9,671 nucleotides of DNA from an uncultured Bacteroidales bacterium (GCA_903929065.1 CAIYTJ010000675.1:1-9671), one strand, 5' to 3'. Positions 1-6,324 are shown, counted from the stretch's first letter. Translations and numbers: made by a program. The notes: generated by a model from the letters alone, not told the origin.

Positions 1-1
1 A

Positions 2-373
2 CCTTTTTATATAAAGGCACAGGAAGTTAAATCACTTATACCTTTTAATCCGAGTAATAACTCTTCCGATAGTAGTCTCTCAGTTAGTTTTGAAAAAGTT
101 ATTTATGATTCAAGTTGTCCCAAATCAGAATGTTATCTTTGTTACGGGAGCACTGCAACAATTCAAATATCGTTGACACACCAAAATAAGCAATCAAATA
201 TAGTTCTAACTATTTTGGGATGCCAAGACGAATATGTATGTGACGATAATTTATATTATCGTAAGGATACATTAGGATACAGAATTTGCCTTCTAAGGTT
301 AGACCCATATCCAACCGGTTCGCCAATTAATACCTCAAATTATACAGCCAAACTTAATATATCGAAATTATGA
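2..373 (+). CDS. C-terminal part of a small secreted protein (5' end outside window)
   Basis: The frame is open from the window edge to a TGA at 371-373, giving 123 visible residues, so the start lies upstream. A TTG at 173 is the first possible start inside the window, but the reading frame and protein-like composition continue well before it. Visible features are DSSCPKSEC near residues 36-44 followed by CYG, a polar beta-rich middle, Cys74 and Cys80, and a C-terminal Y-R-I-C-L-L-R-L-D-P-Y-P stretch at 93-104. The layout (DS.CP...C..G.A, then Y.I.L..L.PYP near the end) resembles a family of small Bacteroidota envelope proteins, usually annotated hypothetical, that carry a DSRCP...C.WAG signature. 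That link is from memory of the pattern and was not tested by search. The four to six cysteines suggest an exported, disulfide-bonded domain. The stop overlaps the next start as ATGA, so the two genes were probably translationally coupled. No function can be assigned. Confidence 0.7.
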   Translation, partial: PFYIKAQEVKSLIPFNPSNNSSDSSLSVSFEKVIYDSSCPKSECYLCYGSTATIQISLTHQNKQSNIVLTILGCQDEYVCDDNLYYRKDTLGYRICLLRLDPYPTGSPINTSNYTAKLNISKL

Positions 374-693
374 AACAATCAAAAAAACATGCGACTAAAC
401 TTCAGAAATTCCGTTCCCTGAGATTAAAATTTTTCTTTCTGTCCCTCTTTATTGTTATTTGTATAAATATACAAGCTCAAATAAATGGCTTTTGTGCTAC
501 TTCTCCAAATGTTCCAAACTTTCTTGGTACTAAACGAGCACTATTAAATTCTACATCAGATTCTTATACAATCGGAATCTTTTTTCATATAATGAGAAGA
601 AGTGATGGAACTGGCGGTCAAACTCAACAAGAAGTAACAACAGCTTTTAATACATTAGCGTCCGACTATCAACCTCTGTTCGGCGTAGCGTAA
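370..693 (+). pseudogene. N-terminal fragment of a secreted M43-metalloprotease-like protein, cut by the RAYT module
   Basis: The 107-codon frame begins with ATG at 370, overlapping the previous stop (ATGA). Residues 1-20 are basic. Residues 21-36 form a hydrophobic signal segment ending in Ala-Gln-Ala-Gln style, with predicted cleavage near residue 36. Residues 66-102 (YTIGIFFHIMRRSDGTGG, then QEVTTAFNTLASDYQP) resemble the region that precedes the catalytic domain in Bacteroidota cytophagalysin-like (M43) proteases, where an 'I..FFHI.R' strand is followed by a helix and 'L..DY.P'. The HExxH zinc motif expected further on is absent. From about codon 103 (CTG, 676-678) the sequence becomes GC-rich and matches the inverted repeat of the module. 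The last four codons and the TAA are therefore contributed by inserted DNA, and the protein is almost certainly truncated. The M43 link is recognition of a pattern, not an alignment. The downstream fragment at 1537-1938 is in the same frame and may be its remainder. Confidence 0.6.
678..692 (+). repeat. Left outer inverted repeat of the RAYT module
   Basis: GTTCGGCGTAGCGTA is the inverse of 1520-1534 with one mismatch. It contains GTAG (685-688), the tetranucleotide found beside REP hairpins recognised by enterobacterial RAYT proteins; whether it plays that role here is inference. It lies where the metalloprotease-like reading frame turns into foreign sequence. Confidence 0.75.
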
Positions 694-706
694 TTGGCGT
701 CGAGGT

Positions 707-734
707 TGTTCGGCGAAGTCTCCAGACTTCGTCG
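707..734 (+). repeat. REP-like palindrome 1 (left outer)
   Basis: Bases 711-720 and 725-734 pair as a 10-bp stem (CGGCGAAGTC with GACTTCGTCG, one G-U) around a TCCA loop. The stem is preceded by TGTTCGGC at 707-714, which reappears inverted at 1495-1502 beside palindrome 4. The core GAAGTCTCCAGACTTC is repeated 29 bp further on in palindrome 2. Confidence 0.8.
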
Positions 735-735
735 T

Positions 736-760
736 GCTAAAAGGAAGTCTCCAGACTTCC
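736..760 (+). repeat. REP-like palindrome 2 (left inner)
   Basis: GGAAGTC (743-749) pairs with GACTTCC (754-760) around TCCA. Together with the preceding GCTAAAA, the 25 bases 736-760 are the inverse of 1449-1473 at 23 of 25 positions. The two differences fall in the hairpin loop. Confidence 0.8.
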
Positions 761-824
761 ACCTTAAAAACCGAGGAAAGCATATGAAAGTGTGATTTTT
801 TATTACCAATACAACAAAAATAAT

Positions 825-832
825 TATATTTG
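825..832 (+). promoter_or_regulatory. Candidate -7 element for the RAYT gene
   Basis: TATATTTG fits the Bacteroidota -7 consensus TAnnTTTG and is followed by C, as is common. It lies 21 bp before the ATG at 854, which leaves a very short leader. No clear TTTG -33 box is seen at the usual spacing; only T-runs occur around 795-801. The transposase may carry its own weak promoter inside the module. Confidence 0.4.
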
Positions 833-853
833 CATAGTTAATCTTCTTAAGCT

Positions 854-1438
854 ATGAGCACCGGCTATAAAATAGTAGATCAGGAAGCTTTACATTATAT
901 TACGTTTCAGGTAGTGAATTGGGTGGATTTGTTCACGCGTCAGGTGTATCGTGATATTGTGATTGATAGTTTGAAGTTTTGCCAGACGAACAAGGGATTG
1001 GAAATCTATGCTTTTGTAATCATGAGCAATCATATTCATATATTATTACGCAGTAATATTGGTAAACTCAGCGATACAATACGCGAATTCAAAAGTTTCA
1101 CGGCAAAACAAATATTATTAGCCATAGAAATGGAACAAGAAAGCCGTCGTGATTGGATGCTAAACTTGTTTGAATTTGCAGCCAAGCAACACAAACGCAA
1201 CGAAAAATTTCAGGTATGGACACATGAGAATCATGCAGAACTTATTTATAGTGATAAGTTCATTTTCCAGAAAATAAACTATATCCACGAAAATCCGGTA
1301 CGTGCGGGAATCGTAGAAAATCCGGAAGATTATTTGTATTCCTCGGCTCGTGATTTTGCCGGAAAACCGTGTTTATTGGATCTTGTACCTGTATATGTGC
1401 CAACGGAAAAAATTCCGATAATGCGAACGGTTCGATAG
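854..1438 (+). CDS. REP-associated tyrosine transposase (RAYT, Y1_Tnp/HUH family), intact
   Basis: This is a complete 194-residue protein, close to the usual length for the family. The HUH motif is H60-I-H62 in the context VIMSNHIHILL, which binds the catalytic metal. The family C-terminal signature INYIHENPVRAGIVENPEDY (residues 141-160) places the nucleophilic tyrosine at Tyr143, matching the spacing of Tyr115 to NP in the E. coli RAYT. The next segment, YLYSSARDF, is also typical. Proteins of this family nick single-stranded DNA at REP palindromes and join to the new 5' end. They resemble IS200/IS605 transposases but are usually single-copy domesticated or REP-spreading enzymes. Both catalytic motifs are present and there is no frameshift, so the enzyme could be active. 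It sits between two inverted sets of palindromes, its likely DNA substrate. The ATG at 854 is the first in frame after the candidate promoter. Its insertion separates two coding fragments. Confidence 0.93.
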   Translation: MSTGYKIVDQEALHYITFQVVNWVDLFTRQVYRDIVIDSLKFCQTNKGLEIYAFVIMSNHIHILLRSNIGKLSDTIREFKSFTAKQILLAIEMEQESRRDWMLNLFEFAAKQHKRNEKFQVWTHENHAELIYSDKFIFQKINYIHENPVRAGIVENPEDYLYSSARDFAGKPCLLDLVPVYVPTEKIPIMRTVR

Positions 1439-1448
1439 TTTTGAATGT

Positions 1449-1473
1449 GGAAGTCAAGAGACTTCCTTTTAGC
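1449..1473 (-). repeat. REP-like palindrome 3 (right inner, inverse of palindrome 2)
   Basis: GGAAGTC (1449-1455) pairs with GACTTCC (1460-1466) around AAGA. Extended by TTTTAGC to 1473, it is the inverse of 736-760 with only two loop differences. It begins 11 bp after the transposase stop, so it could also act as a hairpin at the end of that transcript (it is followed by TTTT). Confidence 0.8.
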
Positions 1474-1478
1474 TGCGA

Positions 1479-1502
1479 CATAGCGGGACGCTATGCCGAA
1501 CA
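1479..1502 (-). repeat. REP-like palindrome 4 (right outer)
   Basis: CATAGCG (1479-1485) pairs perfectly with CGCTATG (1489-1495) around GGA. It is followed by GCCGAACA (1495-1502), the inverse of TGTTCGGC beside palindrome 1. It occupies the mirror position of palindrome 1. It keeps the flanks and the pairing but has different stem bases. Confidence 0.75.
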
Positions 1503-1519
1503 GCGGATGCTGGATTTTG

Positions 1520-1534
1520 TACGCTACGGCGAAC
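1520..1534 (-). repeat. Right outer inverted repeat of the RAYT module
   Basis: TACGCTACGGCGAAC is the inverse of 678-692 at 14 of 15 positions. Beyond it the sequence returns to the AT-rich character of the host genes. Confidence 0.75.
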
Positions 1535-1536
1535 TG

Positions 1537-1938
1537 GGCCAATATGAGCATTATTTTGATAGGTATAAAGACGTTGGAAATTACAGACTTCATGTTTACT
1601 TTGACACTTTCAATTATTTTGAATTATTAGATGGAGGAGCTAAATATCGAATGACTTATTTCAAAATAATGAATTTCCAAAAAGGGTTTTTAGGCATTTG
1701 GTATGGCAAAGTATTAACTACCTCTTTTAGTTATCTAATTGAATCGTACGATGATTGGTCAAATTTATGGCAGACAAATGGTAATGGAACAAGTGGAACA
1801 AATCAACCTGTAGACACTTATTATCATAGGTTTGAAAATATTAAAGCAATTGATGATCAAGTGCCTTACATTTATAGTTACGATGTTACAGTTTCAAATA
1901 CAATGGGTTGTAGATTAGTAAACTCAGATTTTTGGTAA
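1537..1938 (+). pseudogene. C-terminal gene fragment downstream of the RAYT module, family unrecognised
   Basis: An open frame of about 133 codons runs from the right end of the module to TAA at 1936-1938. The frame technically extends left to a GTG at 1369, but that part overlaps the transposase and the palindromes and is not a credible start. The protein text is rich in aromatics and Asn/Asp (HYFDRYKDVGNYRLHVYFD, then a Trp- and Tyr-rich stretch, ending in GCRLVNSDFW), which fits an exported Bacteroidota protein. I recognise no family, and there is no metalloprotease motif. It is in the same frame as the fragment at 370-678. Removing the 858 bp between the two CTG codons would give one open frame of about 236 residues. 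It could therefore be the tail of the interrupted gene, or a different gene joined by a deletion at the module. It has no start codon or leader of its own. Confidence 0.55.
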
Positions 1939-1957
1939 GATTGAAACTCCCAATCTT
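1937..1957 (+). terminator. Short hairpin at the stop of the fragment, possible weak terminator
   Basis: AAGATTG (1937-1943) pairs with CAATCTT (1951-1957) around a 7-base loop, starting inside the TAA stop. The stem is only 7 bp and the following T-run is minimal, so termination here is uncertain. Confidence 0.3.
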
Positions 1958-1971
1958 TCAATTTAAATTAC

Positions 1972-1987
1972 ATATATATATATATAT
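1972..1987. repeat. AT dinucleotide run
   Basis: Eight AT units in a row lie immediately before, and partly inside, the left arm of the 1983-2024 hairpin. Such a run is prone to length change. Confidence 0.8.
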
Positions 1988-2024
1988 CAATGTGAGTGTT
2001 ATTCACAACATTCACATTGATATA
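1983..2024. terminator. Strong 18-bp hairpin between the damaged region and the outer-membrane cluster
   Basis: Bases 1983-2000 pair with 2007-2024 around ATTCAC, with one G-U pair and no mismatch. There is no U-tract on either side, so a classical terminator is not certain. The end of the hairpin is only 25 bp before the start codon at 2050, so it could instead be a leader structure or an operator for the downstream genes. I see no clear TAnnTTTG promoter between it and the gene. Confidence 0.5.
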
Positions 2025-2049
2025 ATTTCAACAAATAAACATACCTCAC

Positions 2050-2685
2050 ATGATTAACAAAATTTTCAGACTTTCAATCATTTTGTTTTTACTCTCAGTA
2101 GTTCCAATCATCAATGCTCAAAAATCAGTCTTTAATAATAAATTATCACTCAAATTGAGCACCAGTTTAGTAAATACAGGAATAAATGAATTTATGCCAA
2201 ATCCTTTGTTTATGTTAGGTGCAGATTATGAAATTAATAAATTTATTGATTTAGGCGCCTATTGTGGTTTTGCATCCCTTATGCACAGAACTGAGATTCC
2301 TTATAATCCTGTAACTGGTAGGTATGAGTGGTATTCGGCCGATAGTACATCTTATATAATTGGTACTTCTGGATTTTATTCATCGTCCCAGGCATTTTAT
2401 TATGGAATTAATTCCAACATACATCTATTGCCTATGTTTTTTAGCAGAAATATGCGAATAGATGTCTATGCAACACCCAGAATAGGATTTGTTTCTGAAC
2501 AATACTACGAGTATAATGCAATTCAAGAATTAGTCTGGTCAAAACCATTTTTGGAATATGGAATTGGGCTCGGTTTAAAATATTACTTAGGAAGACATTT
2601 CGGCATATACGGCGAATATGCTCTGGGTAGGTATTACAATAATAATAGTTCGCGTTTGACTGCCGGAATAATAATTAAATTATAA
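2050..2685 (+). CDS. Small outer-membrane beta-barrel protein
   Basis: This 211-residue protein starts with a signal peptide (residues 1-23, hydrophobic core IILFLLSVVPII, cleavage after NA). The mature part alternates short hydrophobic/aromatic strands with polar turns. Examples are KLSLKLSTSLV, LGADYEINKFIDLGAYCGF, MRIDVYATPRIGF, LEYGIGLGLKYYLG and FGIYGEYALGRYY. It ends in a barrel-like strand, RLTAGIIIKL, with an aliphatic C-terminus. This is the usual appearance of Bacteroidota outer-membrane beta-barrel proteins of about 8 strands. It opens a cluster: the DUF4249 gene follows after 35 bp, which suggests co-transcription. The substrate or role cannot be read from the sequence. It could be a structural porin-like protein or an accessory partner of the receptor encoded at 3658-6063. 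Confidence 0.8.
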   Translation: MINKIFRLSIILFLLSVVPIINAQKSVFNNKLSLKLSTSLVNTGINEFMPNPLFMLGADYEINKFIDLGAYCGFASLMHRTEIPYNPVTGRYEWYSADSTSYIIGTSGFYSSSQAFYYGINSNIHLLPMFFSRNMRIDVYATPRIGFVSEQYYEYNAIQELVWSKPFLEYGIGLGLKYYLGRHFGIYGEYALGRYYNNNSSRLTAGIIIKL

Positions 2686-2720
2686 TTCCCTTATTAATCC
2701 TTCTACTATAATCACTCAAA

Positions 2721-3626
2721 ATGAAATCAATTCATTCATTTCTTGTTTTCTTTATTCTTTTATTTAATTCATGTCATTCGTTAGTGGGGGATGAATTTCC
2801 TGATTTGACAAAAACTCCTGTAATTAACAGTATACTACAAACCGATAGTATATTTCGAGTACATCTGTCTTTAACAGCGGCTATGAATGATTCAACACCT
2901 TTAGTCGTAAGAAATGCGAAAGTGATTATTGAATGTACTATTGATTCTCCTGATACACTTACATATTACAATGAAGGCTGGTATCAAAGTCTACGGAAAG
3001 TAAAAGCTGGCACAACATATAGTTGTAAAATTGAAATACAGGGTTTCCCTCAAATTTCTGCTCAAACGTATGTACCATTTCCTGACCCAATTGATAATGT
3101 AATTTATACAGCTGTTGCAAGCAAAGGTCAGGAAAGTGAATCTATATCTTCGGTTCAGTTTACTCTAAAGAATGATACTACTCAAAAGCAATTCTGGGAA
3201 ATAAAGTTATGCAAAATAGGCATGTTTCATGATTATGATTTCGATAAACAAAAATGGATTGATTATTTCGGTAAAAAATATGAACAGATGTATATGGTAG
3301 CTGGTCAGGATAATGTTTTGCTAAACGAAGCTTCACCATTGAATATTTTCTCAAATGCGAAAATAAAATCGGATTCATACGATGTGGTTTTTTATTATGG
3401 TGAAAATTATGTTCATTTTTCACCTAAAGATAGTGCTTATATTGAACTCCGCTGCATTGATCAATCGTATTACAGCTATCAAAAGCAATTATATTTATAT
3501 CAGACAGCTTTTTATGGTGGTATTGGAAATCCACCGCAAACATATCCACTGTATTCAAATATAAAAAATGGGTTAGGTATTTTCACATCCTACACATCAG
3601 TATTAAAAAAAATAAATATAGAATAG
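2721..3626 (+). CDS. DUF4249 family outer-membrane lipoprotein
   Basis: The 301-residue protein begins with a lipoprotein signal: a hydrophobic stretch at residues 7-16 and NSC with the acylated Cys at 18. The first mature strand is TPVINSILQTDSIFRVHLS. It is followed by an Ig-like segment (RNAKVIIE, then GWYQS and GTTYSCKIEIQG), and the C-terminus reads YPLYSNIKNGLGIFTSYTS. These are hallmarks of DUF4249, whose members typically end in a 'SNI..G.GIF..Y' motif. DUF4249 genes very often lie next to a TonB-dependent receptor carrying a CarboxypepD_reg-like domain, exactly as here (31 bp upstream of it). The arrangement is analogous to a SusD-type partner, but the ligand is unknown. The protein should be lipid-anchored at the outer membrane. 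Family assignment is strong, functional assignment weak. Confidence 0.88.
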   Translation: MKSIHSFLVFFILLFNSCHSLVGDEFPDLTKTPVINSILQTDSIFRVHLSLTAAMNDSTPLVVRNAKVIIECTIDSPDTLTYYNEGWYQSLRKVKAGTTYSCKIEIQGFPQISAQTYVPFPDPIDNVIYTAVASKGQESESISSVQFTLKNDTTQKQFWEIKLCKIGMFHDYDFDKQKWIDYFGKKYEQMYMVAGQDNVLLNEASPLNIFSNAKIKSDSYDVVFYYGENYVHFSPKDSAYIELRCIDQSYYSYQKQLYLYQTAFYGGIGNPPQTYPLYSNIKNGLGIFTSYTSVLKKINIE

Positions 3627-3657
3627 GTCACTTGCAATTTGAAATCAAAATATAAAA

Positions 3658-6063
3658 ATGAAAGACAACACGATATTTCTATTCTTTTTTATTTTTTTTA
3701 TTTTGCCAGTTCACTCATCCAATATTCATGTCTCTGGTTTTGTAAAAGATAAGCAAAGCAATGAAGTATTGATTGGGGGGAATATATGGCAGTCAGAACA
3801 AAAAAACGGGACAACAACCGACAAAAGCGGATATTACAATCTCAAAGTGAATACTCCTTGTTCCTTAACAATCTCCTATATCGGATATCAAACTATTATA
3901 CTGAATATAACTGCAACAACTGACACTATGTTAATAGTGCACATGTCAACAGAAAATAACCTGAATGAAGTTATTGTAAGTGGGGTACGCGATAGTAAAT
4001 TTGAAGTAACAAGGCTCACGGCAAAAGAACTGGAGTTAATTCCAACACTTGGAGGCAAACCCGATGTAATGAAAGTGTTACAACTATTACCAGGAGTTCA
4101 AACAATGTCGGAGGGTTTAAACTTAATGTTAGTGCGTGGTGGTGATCCCGGTCAAAATCAATATTTATTAGATAATGTGCCACTTATTTACGTTAATCAT
4201 TTGGGTGGTTTTATGTCTGTTTTTAATCCCGACATGATTAATACAGTAGATTTTTATAAAGGAAATTTCCCTGCACGACAGGGTGGCAAAATATCATCGA
4301 TAGTTGATATAACACAACGTGAAGGAGATATTTCCAAACATCACGGGTCTTTCAGTATTGGAGTTACTGATGCTTCTTTTTCAATTGAAGGTCCGTTGGT
4401 TAACAAGAAAATGAGTTATATTGTTACTGCACGTAAAACAATGATAGATGGCTTAATGGCTTTATTTTCAGGAGTAATAGATGTAAACCCTGCAATTATA
4501 TATTATGGATTTTATGATGTCAATGCAAAACTCTGCTGGAAACCGGATGATAAAAACAACTTAAGTTTAAACATTTATCAGGGGGACGATTATTTGACAT
4601 ATTGGGGGAAGCCCTGGAAACTTGGCAAAAATGAAAGTAACCTTATATCTCAACAGTGGGGAAATTGGCTGGTTTCAGGTCATTGGAATAGGGTTTTCAG
4701 TTCAAAGTTGTATTCTGAGAATATTCTTTCGTTCAGTCGATACAGAAATTCATCCTTTCAAGAATACGGTTTTGATATGAACGGTACAAAAGCAACAATT
4801 AGTACCAAAAACCAATCCTCAGTAGAAGATTTCTCTTTTCGTTCTACATGGAAATATTCTTTTTTAAAAACCTGGAATTTTGAATTCGGAGGTCAAGCAA
4901 GTTTCTTTAATTATGAACCAAGTTATATTTATAGTTCTGTTACTCCAACATCTGTATTGAGACAGATTCTTCATTCATCAGAAACTGCCTTATATCTTGA
5001 CAATAAAATAAATATTCTATCAAATCTTCAGTTTCAACCCTCTTTTCGTTTAAGCAATTATTCAAATAACGGTATAAATTTTCCTAATATTGAACCACGT
5101 TTAAACCTTAGTTTAAAGACTTCTGACTCACAAAGTTTTAATCTTAATTTTATGAAAACCACTCAAAACTCACATTTAATATTTGCACAAGGTGAAATTC
5201 TAAAGAAAGATATTTGGATTCCTGCGACACAAAGTATAACACCCCAAACATCTAATCAGATTTCTTTTAGTTGGAATGGTTCTTTCTGCAAAAGTATTCT
5301 TTCTACTGAAGCTAGTGTCTATTACAAAAAAATGCAAAATCTTGCTGCGTTGAAAGAAGGTTATGAAAACATGGTTGGAATTACAGGAATTGAAAATAAA
5401 CTGGCCACAGATGGTGTTGGGATATCATATGGTGCTGAATTTATGCTTCGTAAAAATACAGGAAAATGGATAGGTTCAGTTTCTTATGCATATTCTCATG
5501 CCACAAGACAATTTCCTTCAATCAATGCTGGCAAGGAATTTGAATTCGACTTTAATCGTTTACATAGTGTTAGTTTGAATATAAACCGACAATTAAGGAA
5601 TTCCTGGAATATGAATTTAGTTTGGTTGTTTCAGACAGGTTTGCCTTACACTCCAGCTCTAGGTAAGCAAAATATTATTGACTTTGAATCTGGTACAGTA
5701 ACTAATATCGGAATCATTGGGGGTGTCAGAAACTCTGGTCGTATGCAGGATTATCATAGGCTGGATATTGCGTTTAGTCATACCATAAAAACAAGAAAAG
5801 GTAACCGTGCTGTCTGGACCTATTCTATTTATAATATTTACAATCAAATAAATCCATACGGCTATTATTATGATAATGATAATAATCTAGAAAATACAAC
5901 AGATTATAATAAACCTTTACAGCTTTATAAGCTTGGTTTGTTTACAATTATTCCGAGTATATCATATAAAGTGTATTTTGACTTCCATAAAACTGAAAAG
6001 AAGAAAAAAACCGATAAAACACAAGAAAAAAAGAAATCAAACTGGTTGTATTTTGAAGATTAA
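3658..6063 (+). CDS. TonB-dependent receptor with N-terminal CarboxypepD_reg-like domain
   Basis: The 801-residue protein has a signal peptide (1-20, FLFFFIFFILPVHS). A CarboxypepD_reg-like domain follows at about 24-98, with VSGFVKDKQSNEVLIGGNI, TTDKSGYYNL and SYIGYQT. Next come a TonB-box-like NLNEVIVSG (101-109) and a plug domain at about 118-222, with MKVLQLLPGVQT, VRGGDPGQNQYLLDNVPL and FYKGNFPARQGGKISSIVDI. The remainder is a 22-strand-type barrel. It should sit in the outer membrane and import a ligand using TonB energy. With the upstream DUF4249 lipoprotein and small barrel protein it forms a three-gene unit with gaps of 35 and 31 bp. The C-terminus is unusual: after the last strand (ISYKVYFDFH) comes a Lys-rich tail (KKKKTDKTQEKKK) ending in WLYFED. 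The length is normal for the smaller members of this receptor group. The substrate is unknown; nothing in the cluster marks it as a glycan locus. Confidence 0.92.
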   Translation: MKDNTIFLFFFIFFILPVHSSNIHVSGFVKDKQSNEVLIGGNIWQSEQKNGTTTDKSGYYNLKVNTPCSLTISYIGYQTIILNITATTDTMLIVHMSTENNLNEVIVSGVRDSKFEVTRLTAKELELIPTLGGKPDVMKVLQLLPGVQTMSEGLNLMLVRGGDPGQNQYLLDNVPLIYVNHLGGFMSVFNPDMINTVDFYKGNFPARQGGKISSIVDITQREGDISKHHGSFSIGVTDASFSIEGPLVNKKMSYIVTARKTMIDGLMALFSGVIDVNPAIIYYGFYDVNAKLCWKPDDKNNLSLNIYQGDDYLTYWGKPWKLGKNESNLISQQWGNWLVSGHWNRVFSSKLYSENILSFSRYRNSSFQEYGFDMNGTKATISTKNQSSVEDFSFRSTWKYSFLKTWNFEFGGQASFFNYEPSYIYSSVTPTSVLRQILHSSETALYLDNKINILSNLQFQPSFRLSNYSNNGINFPNIEPRLNLSLKTSDSQSFNLNFMKTTQNSHLIFAQGEILKKDIWIPATQSITPQTSNQISFSWNGSFCKSILSTEASVYYKKMQNLAALKEGYENMVGITGIENKLATDGVGISYGAEFMLRKNTGKWIGSVSYAYSHATRQFPSINAGKEFEFDFNRLHSVSLNINRQLRNSWNMNLVWLFQTGLPYTPALGKQNIIDFESGTVTNIGIIGGVRNSGRMQDYHRLDIAFSHTIKTRKGNRAVWTYSIYNIYNQINPYGYYYDNDNNLENTTDYNKPLQLYKLGLFTIIPSISYKVYFDFHKTEKKKKTDKTQEKKKSNWLYFED

Positions 6064-6225
6064 AATGAGAATGATATAATTTTCACTAATAACTATTACG
6101 AGGTTAGCCAATGTCTAAATATTGGACTATAAGTATTATTACTAAAGCTTCACTTCATGTTTTGTTTACATAAAATCTTACGAATAAACAATAGTCACTA
6201 AACATCTTGTTTTATTATACTTACC
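6064..6225. other. AT-rich intergenic spacer without a gene
   Basis: No credible reading frame is seen in the spacer between the receptor stop and the terminator. The only structure noted is a weak bulged stem (TAGCCAAT at 6105-6112 with ATTGGACTA at 6121-6129). The rest is AT-rich sequence without recognisable motifs. Confidence 0.5.
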
Positions 6226-6264
6226 AACGGGGTTGACTTCAAATTGAAGCCAACCCTGTTTTAT
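6226..6264 (+). terminator. Rho-independent-type terminator after the receptor cluster
   Basis: Bases 6226-6241 (AACGGGGTTGACTTCA) pair with 6245-6260 around a 3-base AAT loop. The pairing contains one G-U and one A-C mismatch, and TTTTAT follows the core. It lies about 160 bp after the receptor stop and 50 bp before the next promoter, so it should insulate the cluster from the mannose-1-phosphate guanylyltransferase gene. Confidence 0.75.
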
Positions 6265-6277
6265 ATGCACTTAAAAT

Positions 6278-6308
6278 TTTGAATTCTTAGAAAAACGCAG
6301 TATCTTAG
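6278..6308 (+). promoter_or_regulatory. Bacteroidota-type promoter for the mannose-1-phosphate guanylyltransferase gene
   Basis: TTTG (6278-6281) is separated by 19 bp from TATCTTAG (6301-6308), which matches TAnnTTTG with one mismatch. The spacing and both boxes fit the -33/-7 pattern of the Bacteroidota primary sigma factor. Transcription would start around 6313-6316, leaving a leader of about 40 bases. Confidence 0.6.
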
Positions 6309-6324
6309 TACGATTTTTATAACC

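Larger units (their letters stand above)
678..1534 (+). mobile_element. RAYT/REP module (REPtron-like) bounded by 15-bp inverted repeats
   Basis: The module consists of a RAYT transposase gene with mirrored palindromes on both sides. The outermost elements are GTTCGGCGTAGCGTA at 678-692 and its inverse at 1520-1534, identical at 14 of 15 positions. Inside them are hairpins at 711-734 and 743-760 on the left, and at 1479-1495 and 1449-1466 on the right, in inverted order. The spacing between outer repeat and outer palindrome is also nearly equal (about 15 and 17 bp). The flanks are visibly more GC-rich than the surrounding AT-rich genes. CTG sits at both edges (676-678 and 1534-1536) and is the only candidate for a duplicated target, which is too short to rely on. 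The interval between these two CTG triplets is 858 bp, a multiple of three. Known RAYTs act on REP palindromes with single-strand chemistry. The exact ends here are inferred from symmetry. Confidence 0.75.

Noticed and set aside
173..373. TTG at 173 as the true start of the first gene
   Set aside because: The same frame is open from base 2 and carries a continuing protein-like sequence, including the DSSCP...C motif, so the gene starts upstream of the window.
1449..1470. Palindrome 3 with its TTTT run as a dedicated terminator of the transposase gene
   Set aside because: It may act as one, but the inverse copy at 736-760 in front of the gene shows that the sequence is primarily part of the module repeat set.
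678..1534. Classical DDE insertion sequence with terminal inverted repeats and target duplication
   Set aside because: The only enzyme is a Y1/HUH protein, and the sole flanking direct repeat is the 3-base CTG. The inverted repeats are better explained as mirrored REP units.
1369..1536. GTG start extending the C-terminal fragment leftwards into the transposase gene
   Set aside because: This stretch overlaps the end of the intact transposase and crosses two palindromes. The frame is open only by chance, and the coding character begins after the module end.
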